Of a stretch of 12,034 nucleotides of DNA, positions 6,336 through 12,034 are shown in pieces. Position numbers and translations under genes: made by a program. This DNA is from Reyranella sp. (lineage in GTDB: Bacteria > Pseudomonadota > Alphaproteobacteria > Reyranellales > Reyranellaceae), in contig JAUXRT010000255.1 of NCBI GenBank assembly GCA_030681635.1, positions 1 through 12,034 on the forward strand, written 5' to 3'. Position 1 is the stretch's first letter. Every line of letters begins with the position of its first letter. The notes beneath the pieces are model-generated. The model saw nothing but the letters and a program-made list of their open reading frames with translations. It was not told the origin of the DNA and did no database searches.

Positions 6336-7609
6336 CGCGCCCTCGCGAGCTGCATGGGACTGCCGGTCAGCCCTTCGATGGTGGCGACCGACGTGTGGAA
6401 GGCGGCCAGCGCGTCGTGCTCCATCAGCTCGGCGTCGGCGACGGTGCGGTAGGCATCGAGGATTTCCAGCAGGGTGAAACGCCCCTGCCCGTGGCCCGCC
6501 TCGATGGTGGCCAAGGTCGCGCGCGCGGCGGGCAGGATGGTCCGGCGCAGCAGGTCGACCTGCAGGAGCGCGCCATTGGCGCTGTCATGCGCCTTGCCGA
6601 CGACGGCGATCAGGGTGAGGCGGTTGATGGCGCGCTCGGCATCGGTCTTTTGCGCGGCCTCCTGCGCCTCGCGGATGCCGCCGCGGTTGCGGTCGAGCAC
6701 CGGGATCGGCAGCGAGGCGCCGAGGCGGAGCGCGTTGTCGCCGGTCTGGCCGTAGTAGCGCCAGCCGACGCTGGCCGTGACATCGGGCACCGCCTTCAGC
6801 CGTGCCGACAGAAGCTCGGCATCGCGGCGGGCGCGGACGGCGGTCCAGCGCATGAGCTGCGGATTGTCGTCGATCGCCTTGATGGCGGCGTCGAGCGGCG
6901 CAGGCCGCGAGATGCGACCGAAGTCGCCCGAGACCGCGGTGAAGTCGGGCCTGTCCAGGCCCATCAGCGTGGCGAGCTCGCGGCGCGCGACGGCGAGCGC
7001 GGTGCGCGCCCGCTCGCGCTCCAGCCGCGCCATCCCGACGGCGGCCTGCGTGCGCGTGACCTCGGCCGGCGACGAGGCGCCCGCCTCGACGCGGCGCTGC
7101 ATGAGCGGCACCAGTCTTTCGAGGGCGGCGGCCTGGCGGTCGAGGATCTGGATGCGCCGCTGGGCCGACAGGGCTTCCACGAAGGCGATGGTCGTCTCGG
7201 ACAGAAGTTCCAGCCGGGTCGCCTCGCGTTCCAGCCGCGCCGTGTCGTAGTCGCCGAGGGCGGCCTGCACACGCGCGTCGCGCTTGCCGCCCAGTTCGAT
7301 GAGCTGGCTGAGCTGCAGGGTCGTCTCGACACCGCCGACGACGCCGCTCTGGCCCGAGGCGAAGTTGTCGACCTCGAAACCCACGGTCGGGTTGGGCAGC
7401 GCATTGGCCTGCTCGCGCCGCCCATCGGACATGGCGATGGTGCGGTCGGCGGCGACCAGGCGTGGACTGGCACTCGCGGCCTTCTGCAAGGCGCGCGGCA
7501 GCGTCAGTGCGCCGTTGCCCGCCCCGCTTCCCTGGCTTTGCGACCACGAAGGCGGCGCCTGCACGACGAGCAACGCCGCGCAAAGCGCTCCTGCAACACG
7601 AAATGTCAT
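6332..7609 (-). CDS. czcC: CzcC-type outer-membrane efflux protein (TolC/OEP family)
   Basis: The 425-residue outer-membrane channel subunit of the tripartite exporter starts with a signal peptide (MTFRVAGALCAALLVVQA, then PPSWSQ). It shows the two OEP repeats of long amphipathic helices, e.g. LTLPRALQKAASASPRLVAADR, ARLEREATRLELLSETTIAFVEAL, RRVEAGASSPAEVTRTQAAV and later GRFTLLEILDAYRTVADAELM; the pairs RxxAGxxSPAE and GxGxFTLLEILDA are typical of CzcC. I chose ATG 7609 over the longer TTG start at 7635-ish (nine extra residues) because it places a clean signal peptide at the N-terminus and has AGGG about 10 bases upstream. It lies 68 bases after the small CHSC gene and overlaps czcB by ATGA. 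Length and motifs are normal for the family. Confidence 0.93.
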   Translation of the reverse strand: MTFRVAGALCAALLVVQAPPSWSQSQGSGAGNGALTLPRALQKAASASPRLVAADRTIAMSDGRREQANALPNPTVGFEVDNFASGQSGVVGGVETTLQLSQLIELGGKRDARVQAALGDYDTARLEREATRLELLSETTIAFVEALSAQRRIQILDRQAAALERLVPLMQRRVEAGASSPAEVTRTQAAVGMARLERERARTALAVARRELATLMGLDRPDFTAVSGDFGRISRPAPLDAAIKAIDDNPQLMRWTAVRARRDAELLSARLKAVPDVTASVGWRYYGQTGDNALRLGASLPIPVLDRNRGGIREAQEAAQKTDAERAINRLTLIAVVGKAHDSANGALLQVDLLRRTILPAARATLATIEAGHGQGRFTLLEILDAYRTVADAELMEHDALAAFHTSVATIEGLTGSPMQLARAR

Positions 7610-7677
7610 GAACAGACCCTGAAACCCAGTCTTCAACGCACCGCGCCGGGACTGCCGGCACGGCGGACGAAACGTGA

Positions 7678-8022
7678 CTAGATCAGGGTTCTGGGGGGTG
7701 GTGCCGTCGCCGGCTGGCGGAAGGCGAACATGTGAAGCGCACGGCCGGCCGGAATGGCCCCGGTGACCACCGTGCCTTCAAGGTTCTGCCCGGTCGCGAG
7801 AAAGGCTCCGACCGCGCAGGAATGACAGGCCTCGACCGCGGCGTCCGCGGCCGAACGATCGGCATCGGCCCCAGCCGCACTGACCGACAACGTGTCGGAG
7901 GGGATCGAGCTGAAATCGCCCGCGACATGCAGGATGCTCGCCATGGCAACCGCCATCACGCAGGCCAGCCCGATCAGCTGTCTGAGATGACCTGATTTTA
8001 CGCCGATGACGCGGGAAAGCAT
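7678..8022 (-). CDS. Small exported or membrane protein with CHSC motif, first gene of the czc operon
   Basis: The 114-residue hypothetical protein has one hydrophobic N-terminal segment (LRQLIGLACVMAVAMASILHVAG, roughly 13-35), either a signal peptide or a single anchor. An Ala/Asp-rich linker follows, then EACHSCAVGAFL with C66 and C69, and a Pro-rich C-terminus (PATAPPPRTLI). The CxxC with an intervening His could bind metal or be redox-active in the periplasm. Small cysteine-containing exported proteins are common at the head of czcCBA operons, but I cannot give a family name with confidence. GTG 8034 is an in-frame alternative start; ATG 8022 is preferred because the candidate promoter would start transcription at about 8033. 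Neither start has a clear Shine-Dalgarno sequence. It sits 68 bases before czcC on the same strand. Confidence 0.7.
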   Translation of the reverse strand: MLSRVIGVKSGHLRQLIGLACVMAVAMASILHVAGDFSSIPSDTLSVSAAGADADRSAADAAVEACHSCAVGAFLATGQNLEGTVVTGAIPAGRALHMFAFRQPATAPPPRTLI

Positions 8023-8039
8023 GACGCGAAGCACGCGGC

Positions 8040-8068
8040 ACTAGAGGCCAGCGCCCGCTTCGCGTCAA
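8040..8068 (-). promoter_or_regulatory. Candidate promoter of the czc operon
   Basis: On the minus strand TTGACG (plus 8063-8068) is separated by 17 bases from TCTAGT (plus 8040-8045). This is a good -35 (5 of 6) and a fair -10 (4 of 6) at ideal spacing. The expected start site near 8033 is just ahead of the first operon gene. The 17-bp spacer argues against the elongated 19-20-bp spacer of MerR-regulated promoters, and I see no metal-regulator palindrome in it. Confidence 0.4.
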
Positions 8069-8179
8069 TGACCTGAGACGAATCGCGCAGGCTCCTACCT
8101 GGTCCGGCGCTTCGCCGCGCGGGTGCACCTGCCGAACCTCAAGCCGTCGACGACCGCTATCAGCCGAAAGACGCAGACT

Positions 8180-8247
8180 TCTTCCGGACCGCGAGCGTCT
8201 CGCTCGCTCATGCGTCCGAGCGAGCGAGACGCTCGCGGTCCGGAAGA
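8180..8247. repeat. Perfect 30-bp-stem palindrome with 8-base loop
   Basis: Bases 8180-8209 and 8218-8247 are exact reverse complements, separated by ATGCGTCC. The arms contain GGACCGCGAGCGTCTCGCTC and its complement. The stem is GC-rich and there is no following T-tract. It lies 18 bases after the ferredoxin stop and about 110 bases before the czc promoter candidate. It resembles dispersed intergenic palindromes and could also end ferredoxin transcripts or protect their 3' ends. Confidence 0.85.
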
Positions 8248-8265
8248 TCATGAGCGTCCAGCGGC

Positions 8266-8640
8266 TCAGCGCTTCGCGCGGTCCTCCGGCAGCTTGTCCT
8301 TGGTCTGTAACATCAGCCGCTCGACGCGCTGGCCTTTCACCATATGCGTCTCCAGCACCTCATTGATGTCTTCCTTGGTCGGGCAGGAATACCAGACGCC
8401 TTCCGGATAGATCACCAGGGTCGGTCCGAGCTCGCAGCGGTCGAGGCAGCCGGCGCTGTTGATGCGCACGTTCTTGAGGCCGAGGTCCTTGGCGCGGCTC
8501 TTCATGTGGTCGCGCAGCGCCTCGCCGTCGCGCTCGGCGCAGCAGCCGCGCGGATGGCCTGATGGCCGGCGGTTGGTGCAGCAGAAGACGTGGGCTTCGT
8601 AATAGGGCTTCGGATCTTCGGGCTTTTCGCGGGCGCTCAT
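8266..8640 (-). CDS. Thioredoxin-like [2Fe-2S] ferredoxin
   Basis: The 124-residue soluble electron carrier follows the thioredoxin-like [2Fe-2S] pattern: cysteines at 20/21 and 33/34 in VFCCTNRRPSGHPRGCC, then C65 and C69 in NSAGCLDRCELGP, and YPEGVWYSCPTKEDINEVLE near the end. C21-x12-C34 and C65-x3-C69 are the likely cluster ligands; C86 is extra. Proteins of this type (related to the NuoE-like fold, COG3411) donate electrons in redox enzymes; the partner is not visible here. The start is ATG 8640, 7 bases after the stop of the DUF6489-like gene, so the two are very probably cotranscribed. A longer in-frame start at 8727 overlaps that gene and would add a low-complexity Ser/Arg tail, so I reject it. 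Confidence 0.92.
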   Translation of the reverse strand: MSAREKPEDPKPYYEAHVFCCTNRRPSGHPRGCCAERDGEALRDHMKSRAKDLGLKNVRINSAGCLDRCELGPTLVIYPEGVWYSCPTKEDINEVLETHMVKGQRVERLMLQTKDKLPEDRAKR

Positions 8641-8647
8641 CGTCCGG

Positions 8648-8908
8648 TCATTCCTTCTTGCCGCCGGCGGCGATGCCGGCGAGCTGCTGCCAGAAGGCCT
8701 GCTGCATCTGCTGCATCTGTTCGACACCCTGCATGGAGGCCGGCAGCCAGGTCTTGAACACCGTCTCCGGGTTCATGGCGCCGAGGCCGGACCGCATCCG
8801 CTCCTCGATCTCGCCCATGATGCGGTCCTGCATCGGCTTGAGGTCGGGCAGGCCGAAGAAGGCGCGGGCTTCCTCAGGCGTGCAGGTCACTTCGACATTC
8901 ACTTTCAT
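8648..8908 (-). CDS. DUF6489-like small protein
   Basis: The 86-residue protein starts MKVNVEVTCTPEEARAFFGL and continues through LKPMQDRIMGEIEERM, METVFKTW-like sequence (NPETVFKTWLPASMQG) and a Gln/Met-rich helix ending GGKKE. This matches my memory of the alphaproteobacterial DUF6489 family, which has no known function; the name is from memory and unverified. It has a beta-strand start and long amphipathic helices, with no signal peptide, membrane segment or cysteine pair. The start is supported by GGAGAGAAG upstream. It is the first gene of a two-gene unit with the ferredoxin and divergent from the lyase gene at 8987, so an Fe-S-related or membrane-associated role is only a guess from context. 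Confidence 0.85.
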   Translation of the reverse strand: MKVNVEVTCTPEEARAFFGLPDLKPMQDRIMGEIEERMRSGLGAMNPETVFKTWLPASMQGVEQMQQMQQAFWQQLAGIAAGGKKE

Positions 8909-8929
8909 GGTCTTCTCTCCACTACCTCT

Positions 8930-8944
8930 CTCCTCAGGGTGAGG
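8930..8944. repeat. Partial REP copy (15 bp) in the divergent intergenic region
   Basis: CTCCTCAGGGTGAGG is identical to 5309-5323, the right half of the palindrome in the czc operon. The left half (CCTCACCCT...) is absent here, so this is a truncated or half element. Confidence 0.6.
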
Positions 8945-8962
8945 GGGTGCTGCGTTTCGGGG

Positions 8963-8976
8963 ACTTTAGCATGCTA
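8963..8976. promoter_or_regulatory. Possible divergent promoter core with TAGCATGCTA palindrome
   Basis: TAGCATGCTA (8967-8976) is a perfect 10-bp palindrome in the 78-bp gap between divergent genes. On the minus strand TGCTAAAGT (plus 8963-8971) looks like an extended -10 for the DUF6489-ferredoxin unit. On the plus strand TATGAC (8975-8980) would start transcription almost at ATG 8987, which has no Shine-Dalgarno sequence and could be leaderless. No good -35 was found on either strand. Confidence 0.25.
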
Positions 8977-8986
8977 TGACCCCTGC

Positions 8987-10159
8987 ATGACGACTCCCCC
9001 CTTCCCCGCCTGGCTGGCTAAAAATCCCCGACTGGACCGGGACGCGGCCTTCGGCCGCGAACAGCAGTTCGTGATCAATCCCAACGGCGTGCCCGAACTC
9101 GCCCTGGAGCTGGGCGAATGCCCCGCGCACAGGGTGACGCCGCTCTACCGGCTGCCGGCGCTGGCCGAGCGGCTGGGCGTCGGCGAGGTCCGGGTCAAGG
9201 ACGAGAGCCAGCGCTTCGGCTTCGGCGCCTTCAAGGCGCTGGGCGGCGTGCTGGCGGTCGGCAACGTGCTGTCGAGCGCGGTCGGCGACGCCACCCATTC
9301 CAGCCCGAGCTTCGCCTCGCTGCTGAAGCGCGAGCATCTCGACGTCACGGCCAACCATGTCTTCACCACCGCGAGCTCGGGCAACCACGGCCGCTCGGTC
9401 GCGGCCGGCGCCAAGCTGTTCGGCAATCGCTGCGTGATCTTCCTGCCGAAATTCACCAGCGCCGACAAGGAAGCCGCCATCCGGGCCCGCGGCGCCGAGG
9501 TGATCCGCATCGATGGCGACTACGACACCGCCGTCGCGGAATGCCGCAAGCAGGCCGCGGCCAACGGTTGGACGATCATCTCCGACACCTCGTGGGAGGG
9601 CTACGATGCCATCCCGCGCAGCGTGATGCGTGGCTATTCCGTGCTGGTCGAGGAAATCGTCCAGCAATGGCCGGACGCGCCGACGCATGTCTTCGTGCAA
9701 GCGGGCGTCGGCGGGTTGGCCGCGGCGGTGATCGGCTATCTCTGGGCGGTGCTGCCTCAACGCCCGGTGTCGATCGTGGTCGAGCCCGCAAGCGCCGACT
9801 GCTGGTTCCAGAGCAACCGCGCCGGCAAGCCCGCGCTGGCCAGTGGCAATGCCGACACGGTGATGGGCGGCCTTGCCTGTCGCGAGATCTCGCCCGTGAC
9901 CTGGCCGATCATCGGCGAGGCCGCGGACTGGTTCATGACCATCGAGGAGGACGGCGTGCTGCCGGCGCGCCGCCTGTTCGCCCATCCGCTTGACGGCGAT
10001 CCCGCCGTCACGTCAGGCCCCTCGGGCTGCGCCGGCCTGGCCGGCCTCACCCGGGTCTGCACCGAGGCCACCGCCTTCGAGGCGCTGGGCTTGGACCGCA
10101 ATGCGCGCGTGCTGCTGATCAACAGCGAAGGCGATTTGGGCGAGCCGCTGAGCGACTGA
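8987..10159 (+). CDS. Diaminopropionate ammonia-lyase-like PLP enzyme (YgeX/DpaL family), Asp120 position is Ser
   Basis: The 390-residue fold-type II PLP enzyme is close to the ~398 residues of E. coli YgeX. Visible are VKDESQRFGFGAFKALGG (70-87) with Schiff-base Lys83, ASSGNHGRSVAAGAKLFG (129-146), ISDTSWEGYDAIP (198-210) with Asp200, the phosphate-loop glycines QAGVGGLAAAV (238-248), VMGGLACRE (292-300) and SGPSGCAGLAGL (343-354). The family converts 2,3-diaminopropionate to pyruvate and ammonia. Lys77 and Asp189 of the E. coli enzyme are kept, but its Asp120 (in TTDGNHGRG) is Ser131 here, so the substrate or stereochemistry may differ. ATG 8987 is chosen because an upstream in-frame GTG (8939) would translate REP sequence. 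It heads a + strand cluster, 62 bases before the creatininase-family gene. Confidence 0.88.
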   Translation: MTTPPFPAWLAKNPRLDRDAAFGREQQFVINPNGVPELALELGECPAHRVTPLYRLPALAERLGVGEVRVKDESQRFGFGAFKALGGVLAVGNVLSSAVGDATHSSPSFASLLKREHLDVTANHVFTTASSGNHGRSVAAGAKLFGNRCVIFLPKFTSADKEAAIRARGAEVIRIDGDYDTAVAECRKQAAANGWTIISDTSWEGYDAIPRSVMRGYSVLVEEIVQQWPDAPTHVFVQAGVGGLAAAVIGYLWAVLPQRPVSIVVEPASADCWFQSNRAGKPALASGNADTVMGGLACREISPVTWPIIGEAADWFMTIEEDGVLPARRLFAHPLDGDPAVTSGPSGCAGLAGLTRVCTEATAFEALGLDRNARVLLINSEGDLGEPLSD

Positions 10160-10207
10160 GGCGCCTTGCTCCGTCCCACGAAGCGACGCATCCTCGGGCA
10201 AATCCCG

Positions 10208-10213
10208 AAGGAG
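10208..10213 (+). promoter_or_regulatory. Strong ribosome binding site deciding a GTG start
   Basis: AAGGAG lies 8 bases before GTG 10222. There is no suitable ATG near it, so this site supports the GTG start of the creatininase-family gene. Confidence 0.75.
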
Positions 10214-10221
10214 TTTCGTTC

Positions 10222-10965
10222 GTGCAGCTACAACTCAAGACCTGGCAGTTCGTCGACGACTATCTGAAGACCAAGACCGGCATCATCATTCCCATCGGCT
10301 CGACCGAGCAGCACGGGCCGACCGGCCTGATCGGCACCGATGCGCTCACCGCCGAGATGATCGGCCGGGGCGCGGGCGAAAAGGTGGGCGCGCTGGTGGC
10401 GCCCACGATCTCCGTCGGCATGGCGCAGCATCATCTGGGCTTCGCCGGGTCGATCACGCTCAAGCCCACGACGCTGATTGCCGTGGTGCGCGATACGGTG
10501 GTCTCGTTGGCCCGGCACGGCTTCACCCGCTTCTTCTTCGTCAACGGCCACGGCGGCAACATCGCCACCGAGACGGCGGCCTTCTCGGAAATCTATTCCG
10601 AGCGTTCGATGGAGAAGATGAGCAACCAGCCCTCCATCAAGTGTGCGCTGCGCAACTGGTGGGACGGGCCGGGCATCAAGCGGCTCAGCCAGGAGCTCTA
10701 TCCCGTCGGCGAAGGCAGCCACGCCACCGCCTCGGAAGTGGCGCTCACCTGGTACAAATATCCCGAGACCATCCAGCGCAAGGAGATGGATCCCAAGATC
10801 GCGCCGAATGGTTCTTTTGCCGACGCCGAGGACTACCGGCGCACCTTCCCGGACGGCCGCATCGGCTCCGATCCCAACATGGCGACGCCGGAGCACGGCA
10901 AGCGTTTCTACGATACCGCCGTCGAGGAAGTGGCGCGCGACTACGAAAATTGGGTCGCGAAATAA
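10222..10965 (+). CDS. Creatininase-family metal-dependent amidohydrolase
   Basis: The 247-residue soluble enzyme carries the family's metal-site motifs: GSTEQHGPTGLIGTD (26-40) with E29, H31 and D40, FFFVNGHGGN (104-113) with H110, and EGSHATASEVALT (164-176). In the last motif H167 and E172 keep the spacing of the usual HAGxxET motif, though its Gly is Thr. Related enzymes (creatininase, 2-amino-5-formylamino-pyrimidinone formamide hydrolase, MftE) hydrolyse amide bonds in rings, formamides or peptides using two metal ions. The substrate cannot be assigned from sequence; the position between a PLP lyase and a beta-hydroxyacid dehydrogenase suggests catabolism. The GTG start is supported by AAGGAG 8 bases upstream. 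The stop is 28 bases before the next gene, with no terminator between, so an operon is likely. Confidence 0.9.
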   Translation: MQLQLKTWQFVDDYLKTKTGIIIPIGSTEQHGPTGLIGTDALTAEMIGRGAGEKVGALVAPTISVGMAQHHLGFAGSITLKPTTLIAVVRDTVVSLARHGFTRFFFVNGHGGNIATETAAFSEIYSERSMEKMSNQPSIKCALRNWWDGPGIKRLSQELYPVGEGSHATASEVALTWYKYPETIQRKEMDPKIAPNGSFADAEDYRRTFPDGRIGSDPNMATPEHGKRFYDTAVEEVARDYENWVAK

Positions 10966-10993
10966 CGAATCAACAAGAGGGGGGAAACAAACG

Positions 10994-11935
10994 ATGAAAG
11001 TGGGCTTTATCGGGCTGGGCATCATGGGGGCGAGCCTCGCCGCCAACCTGCAGAAGGCCCAGCACAAGGTCACAGTTCATGACGCCAGGCGTGCCGCGGC
11101 CGACAGCCATATCGAAGCGGGCGCCATCTGGGCCGATTCGCCGGCCGAGGTCGCGCGGAACTCCGACGTGGTCTTCACCTCGCTCCCCGGCCCACCCGAG
11201 GTCGAGGCGGTGGCCTTAGGTCCCGACGGCATCCTGGCCGGCATGAAGCGCGGCGGCGCCTATTTCGATCTCTCGACCAACTCGCGCGCCACGGTGCGCA
11301 AGATCGCCGCCGCCTTCGCCGAGAAGGGTGCGCACATGCTCGATGCCCCCGTGAGCGGCGGGCCGCGCGGCGCCAAGACCGGCAAGCTCGCGATCTGGGT
11401 CGGCGGCGAGAAGGACGTGTTCGAGAAATTCAAGGACGTGCTGGGCGCCATGGGCGACCAGGCGCGCTACGTCGGGCCGATCGGCCAGGCCACGGTGGCC
11501 AAGCTGGTGCACAATTGCGCCGGCTACGCCATGAACCTGGCGCTGGCCGAGGTCTTCACCATGGGCGTCAAGGCGGGCGTCGAGCCGCTCGCGCTGTTCG
11601 AGGCGGTCCGCCAGGGCGCGCTGGGGCGCCGTCGCACCTTCGACGGGCTGATCGACCAGTTCCTGCCCGGCACCTACGATCCGCCGTCGTTCATGCTGCG
11701 CCACGCCCACAAGGACGTGTCGCTGGCGGTGGCACTGGGCAAAGAAGTGAGCGTGCCGATGCGCGCCTGCAACCTCACGCTCGAGGAGATGACCGAGGCG
11801 ATGAATCGCGGCTGGCAGGAACGCGATTCGCGCTCTGCGATGCTGCTGCAGCAGGAGCGCGCCGGCGTGAAGATCGCCGTCGATGCCGAGAAGCTGCAGG
11901 CGTCGCTGAAGGATCACGACACCGGGACCGGATGA
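10994..11935 (+). CDS. NAD(P)-dependent beta-hydroxyacid dehydrogenase (3-hydroxyisobutyrate dehydrogenase family)
   Basis: The 313-residue enzyme has an N-terminal Rossmann domain with GFIGLGIMG (4-12) and a substrate-binding motif DAPVSGGPRGAKTGKL (117-132). The catalytic helix GQATVAKLVHNCAGY (164-178) holds Lys170 and Asn174, and HAHKDVSLA (237-245) carries the conserved Lys-Asp pair. The family oxidises 3-hydroxyisobutyrate, reduces tartronate semialdehyde or acts on other beta-hydroxyacids; H29-D30-A31-R32-R33 after the second strand (VTVHDARR) could favour NADP, but this is weak evidence. The real start is ATG 10994, after a GAGGGGGG purine-rich site 9-17 bases upstream. The frame stays open further upstream inside the creatininase gene, so that longer reading is rejected. 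The C-terminal tail (KDHDTGTG) is normal. It is the last gene of the + strand cluster. Confidence 0.93.
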   Translation: MKVGFIGLGIMGASLAANLQKAQHKVTVHDARRAAADSHIEAGAIWADSPAEVARNSDVVFTSLPGPPEVEAVALGPDGILAGMKRGGAYFDLSTNSRATVRKIAAAFAEKGAHMLDAPVSGGPRGAKTGKLAIWVGGEKDVFEKFKDVLGAMGDQARYVGPIGQATVAKLVHNCAGYAMNLALAEVFTMGVKAGVEPLALFEAVRQGALGRRRTFDGLIDQFLPGTYDPPSFMLRHAHKDVSLAVALGKEVSVPMRACNLTLEEMTEAMNRGWQERDSRSAMLLQQERAGVKIAVDAEKLQASLKDHDTGTG

Positions 11936-11964
11936 GCCGGACGGGCTGACCGGGAAGGGCCGGG

Positions 11965-12034
11965 CTATCTCCGCACCCGCTCCCTGTGCAGGATATAGAG
12001 GCCCGAGCCCACGATCACCGCGATGCCGGCCATC
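11965..12034 (-). CDS. C-terminal end of a probable EamA/DMT-family transporter (partial)
   Basis: Read on the minus strand, the last 22 codons before a TAG stop give MAGIAVIVGSGLYILHRERV followed by RR. A final hydrophobic helix ending in GSGLYI-LHRER is typical of the last membrane segment and cytosolic tail of EamA-domain (drug/metabolite transporter) proteins. The rest of the gene lies beyond the window. It converges on the dehydrogenase gene with 29 bases between the stops and no clear terminator. The call rests on a short tail only. Confidence 0.6.
   Translation of the reverse strand, partial: MAGIAVIVGSGLYILHRERVRR

Noticed and set aside
5343..6452. 369-codon plus-strand frame over czcB and the end of czcC
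   Set aside because: It is an antisense shadow of two conserved genes.
8180..8247. Palindrome as part of a CRISPR array or as a standard intrinsic terminator
   Set aside because: There is a single unit with no spaced direct repeats, and no T-tract follows either arm.
8123..8410. Plus-strand frame through the 30-bp palindrome
   Set aside because: It reads the palindrome arms as codons and runs antisense into the ferredoxin gene.
8641..8727. Longer start for the ferredoxin
   Set aside because: It overlaps the DUF6489-like gene and adds a Ser/Arg/Pro-rich stretch not expected in this small ferredoxin family.
10228..11073. 281-codon minus-strand frame across the creatininase and dehydrogenase genes
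   Set aside because: It crosses two well-supported genes in antisense and has no recognisable motif.

Overview
The window is GC-rich, densely coded DNA that looks like an alphaproteobacterial chromosome. The main reasons are the pairing of a DUF6489-like gene with a thioredoxin-like [2Fe-2S] ferredoxin, REP-type CCTCACCC...GGGTGAGG palindromes, and the overall protein style. Rhizobiales- or Rhodospirillales-like is my impression only. I see no phage, plasmid or complete insertion sequence genes.

Layout. (1) 2-643 (+): 3' part of a HAD-superfamily hydrolase gene that starts before the window. (2) 644-993: gene-free stretch holding inverted and direct repeats, including a 122-bp segment with inverted-repeat ends. 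(3) 994-1617 (+): uncharacterised protein with four cysteines and a GHRPC-x2-C motif resembling the zinc site of Ada. (4) 1687-8022 (-): five-gene heavy-metal efflux operon, in transcription order a small exported CHSC protein, czcC (outer-membrane channel), czcB (periplasmic adaptor), czcA (RND pump) and a small periplasmic His/Gly/Met protein. czcC/czcB and czcA/last gene overlap as ATGA, and a REP-type palindrome lies between czcB and czcA. (5) 8023-8265: intergenic region with a candidate operon promoter and a perfect 30-bp-stem palindrome. (6) 8266-8908 (-): DUF6489-like protein followed by the ferredoxin. (7) 8987-11935 (+): probable operon of a diaminopropionate ammonia-lyase-like PLP enzyme, a creatininase-family metallohydrolase and a beta-hydroxyacid dehydrogenase. 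(8) 11965-12034 (-): last 22 codons of a probable EamA/DMT transporter.

How the genes work together. The Czc set is a complete tripartite exporter; CzcA carries the D402/D408/E415 signature of the Zn/Co/Cd class at the same residue numbers as I recall for Cupriavidus CzcA. The small flanking proteins are candidate periplasmic metal-handling partners. The + strand trio looks like a catabolic pathway for an amino-acid- or amide-type compound, substrate unknown. No regulator gene for either cluster lies in the window.

Most worth a second look: the PLP lyase, which has Ser where the family has catalytic Asp120; the Ada-like four-cysteine protein; CzcB with no room for an alpha-hairpin; the 30-bp palindrome; and the repeat-rich 644-993 stretch. 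I found nothing that I would call a clearly new biological system.
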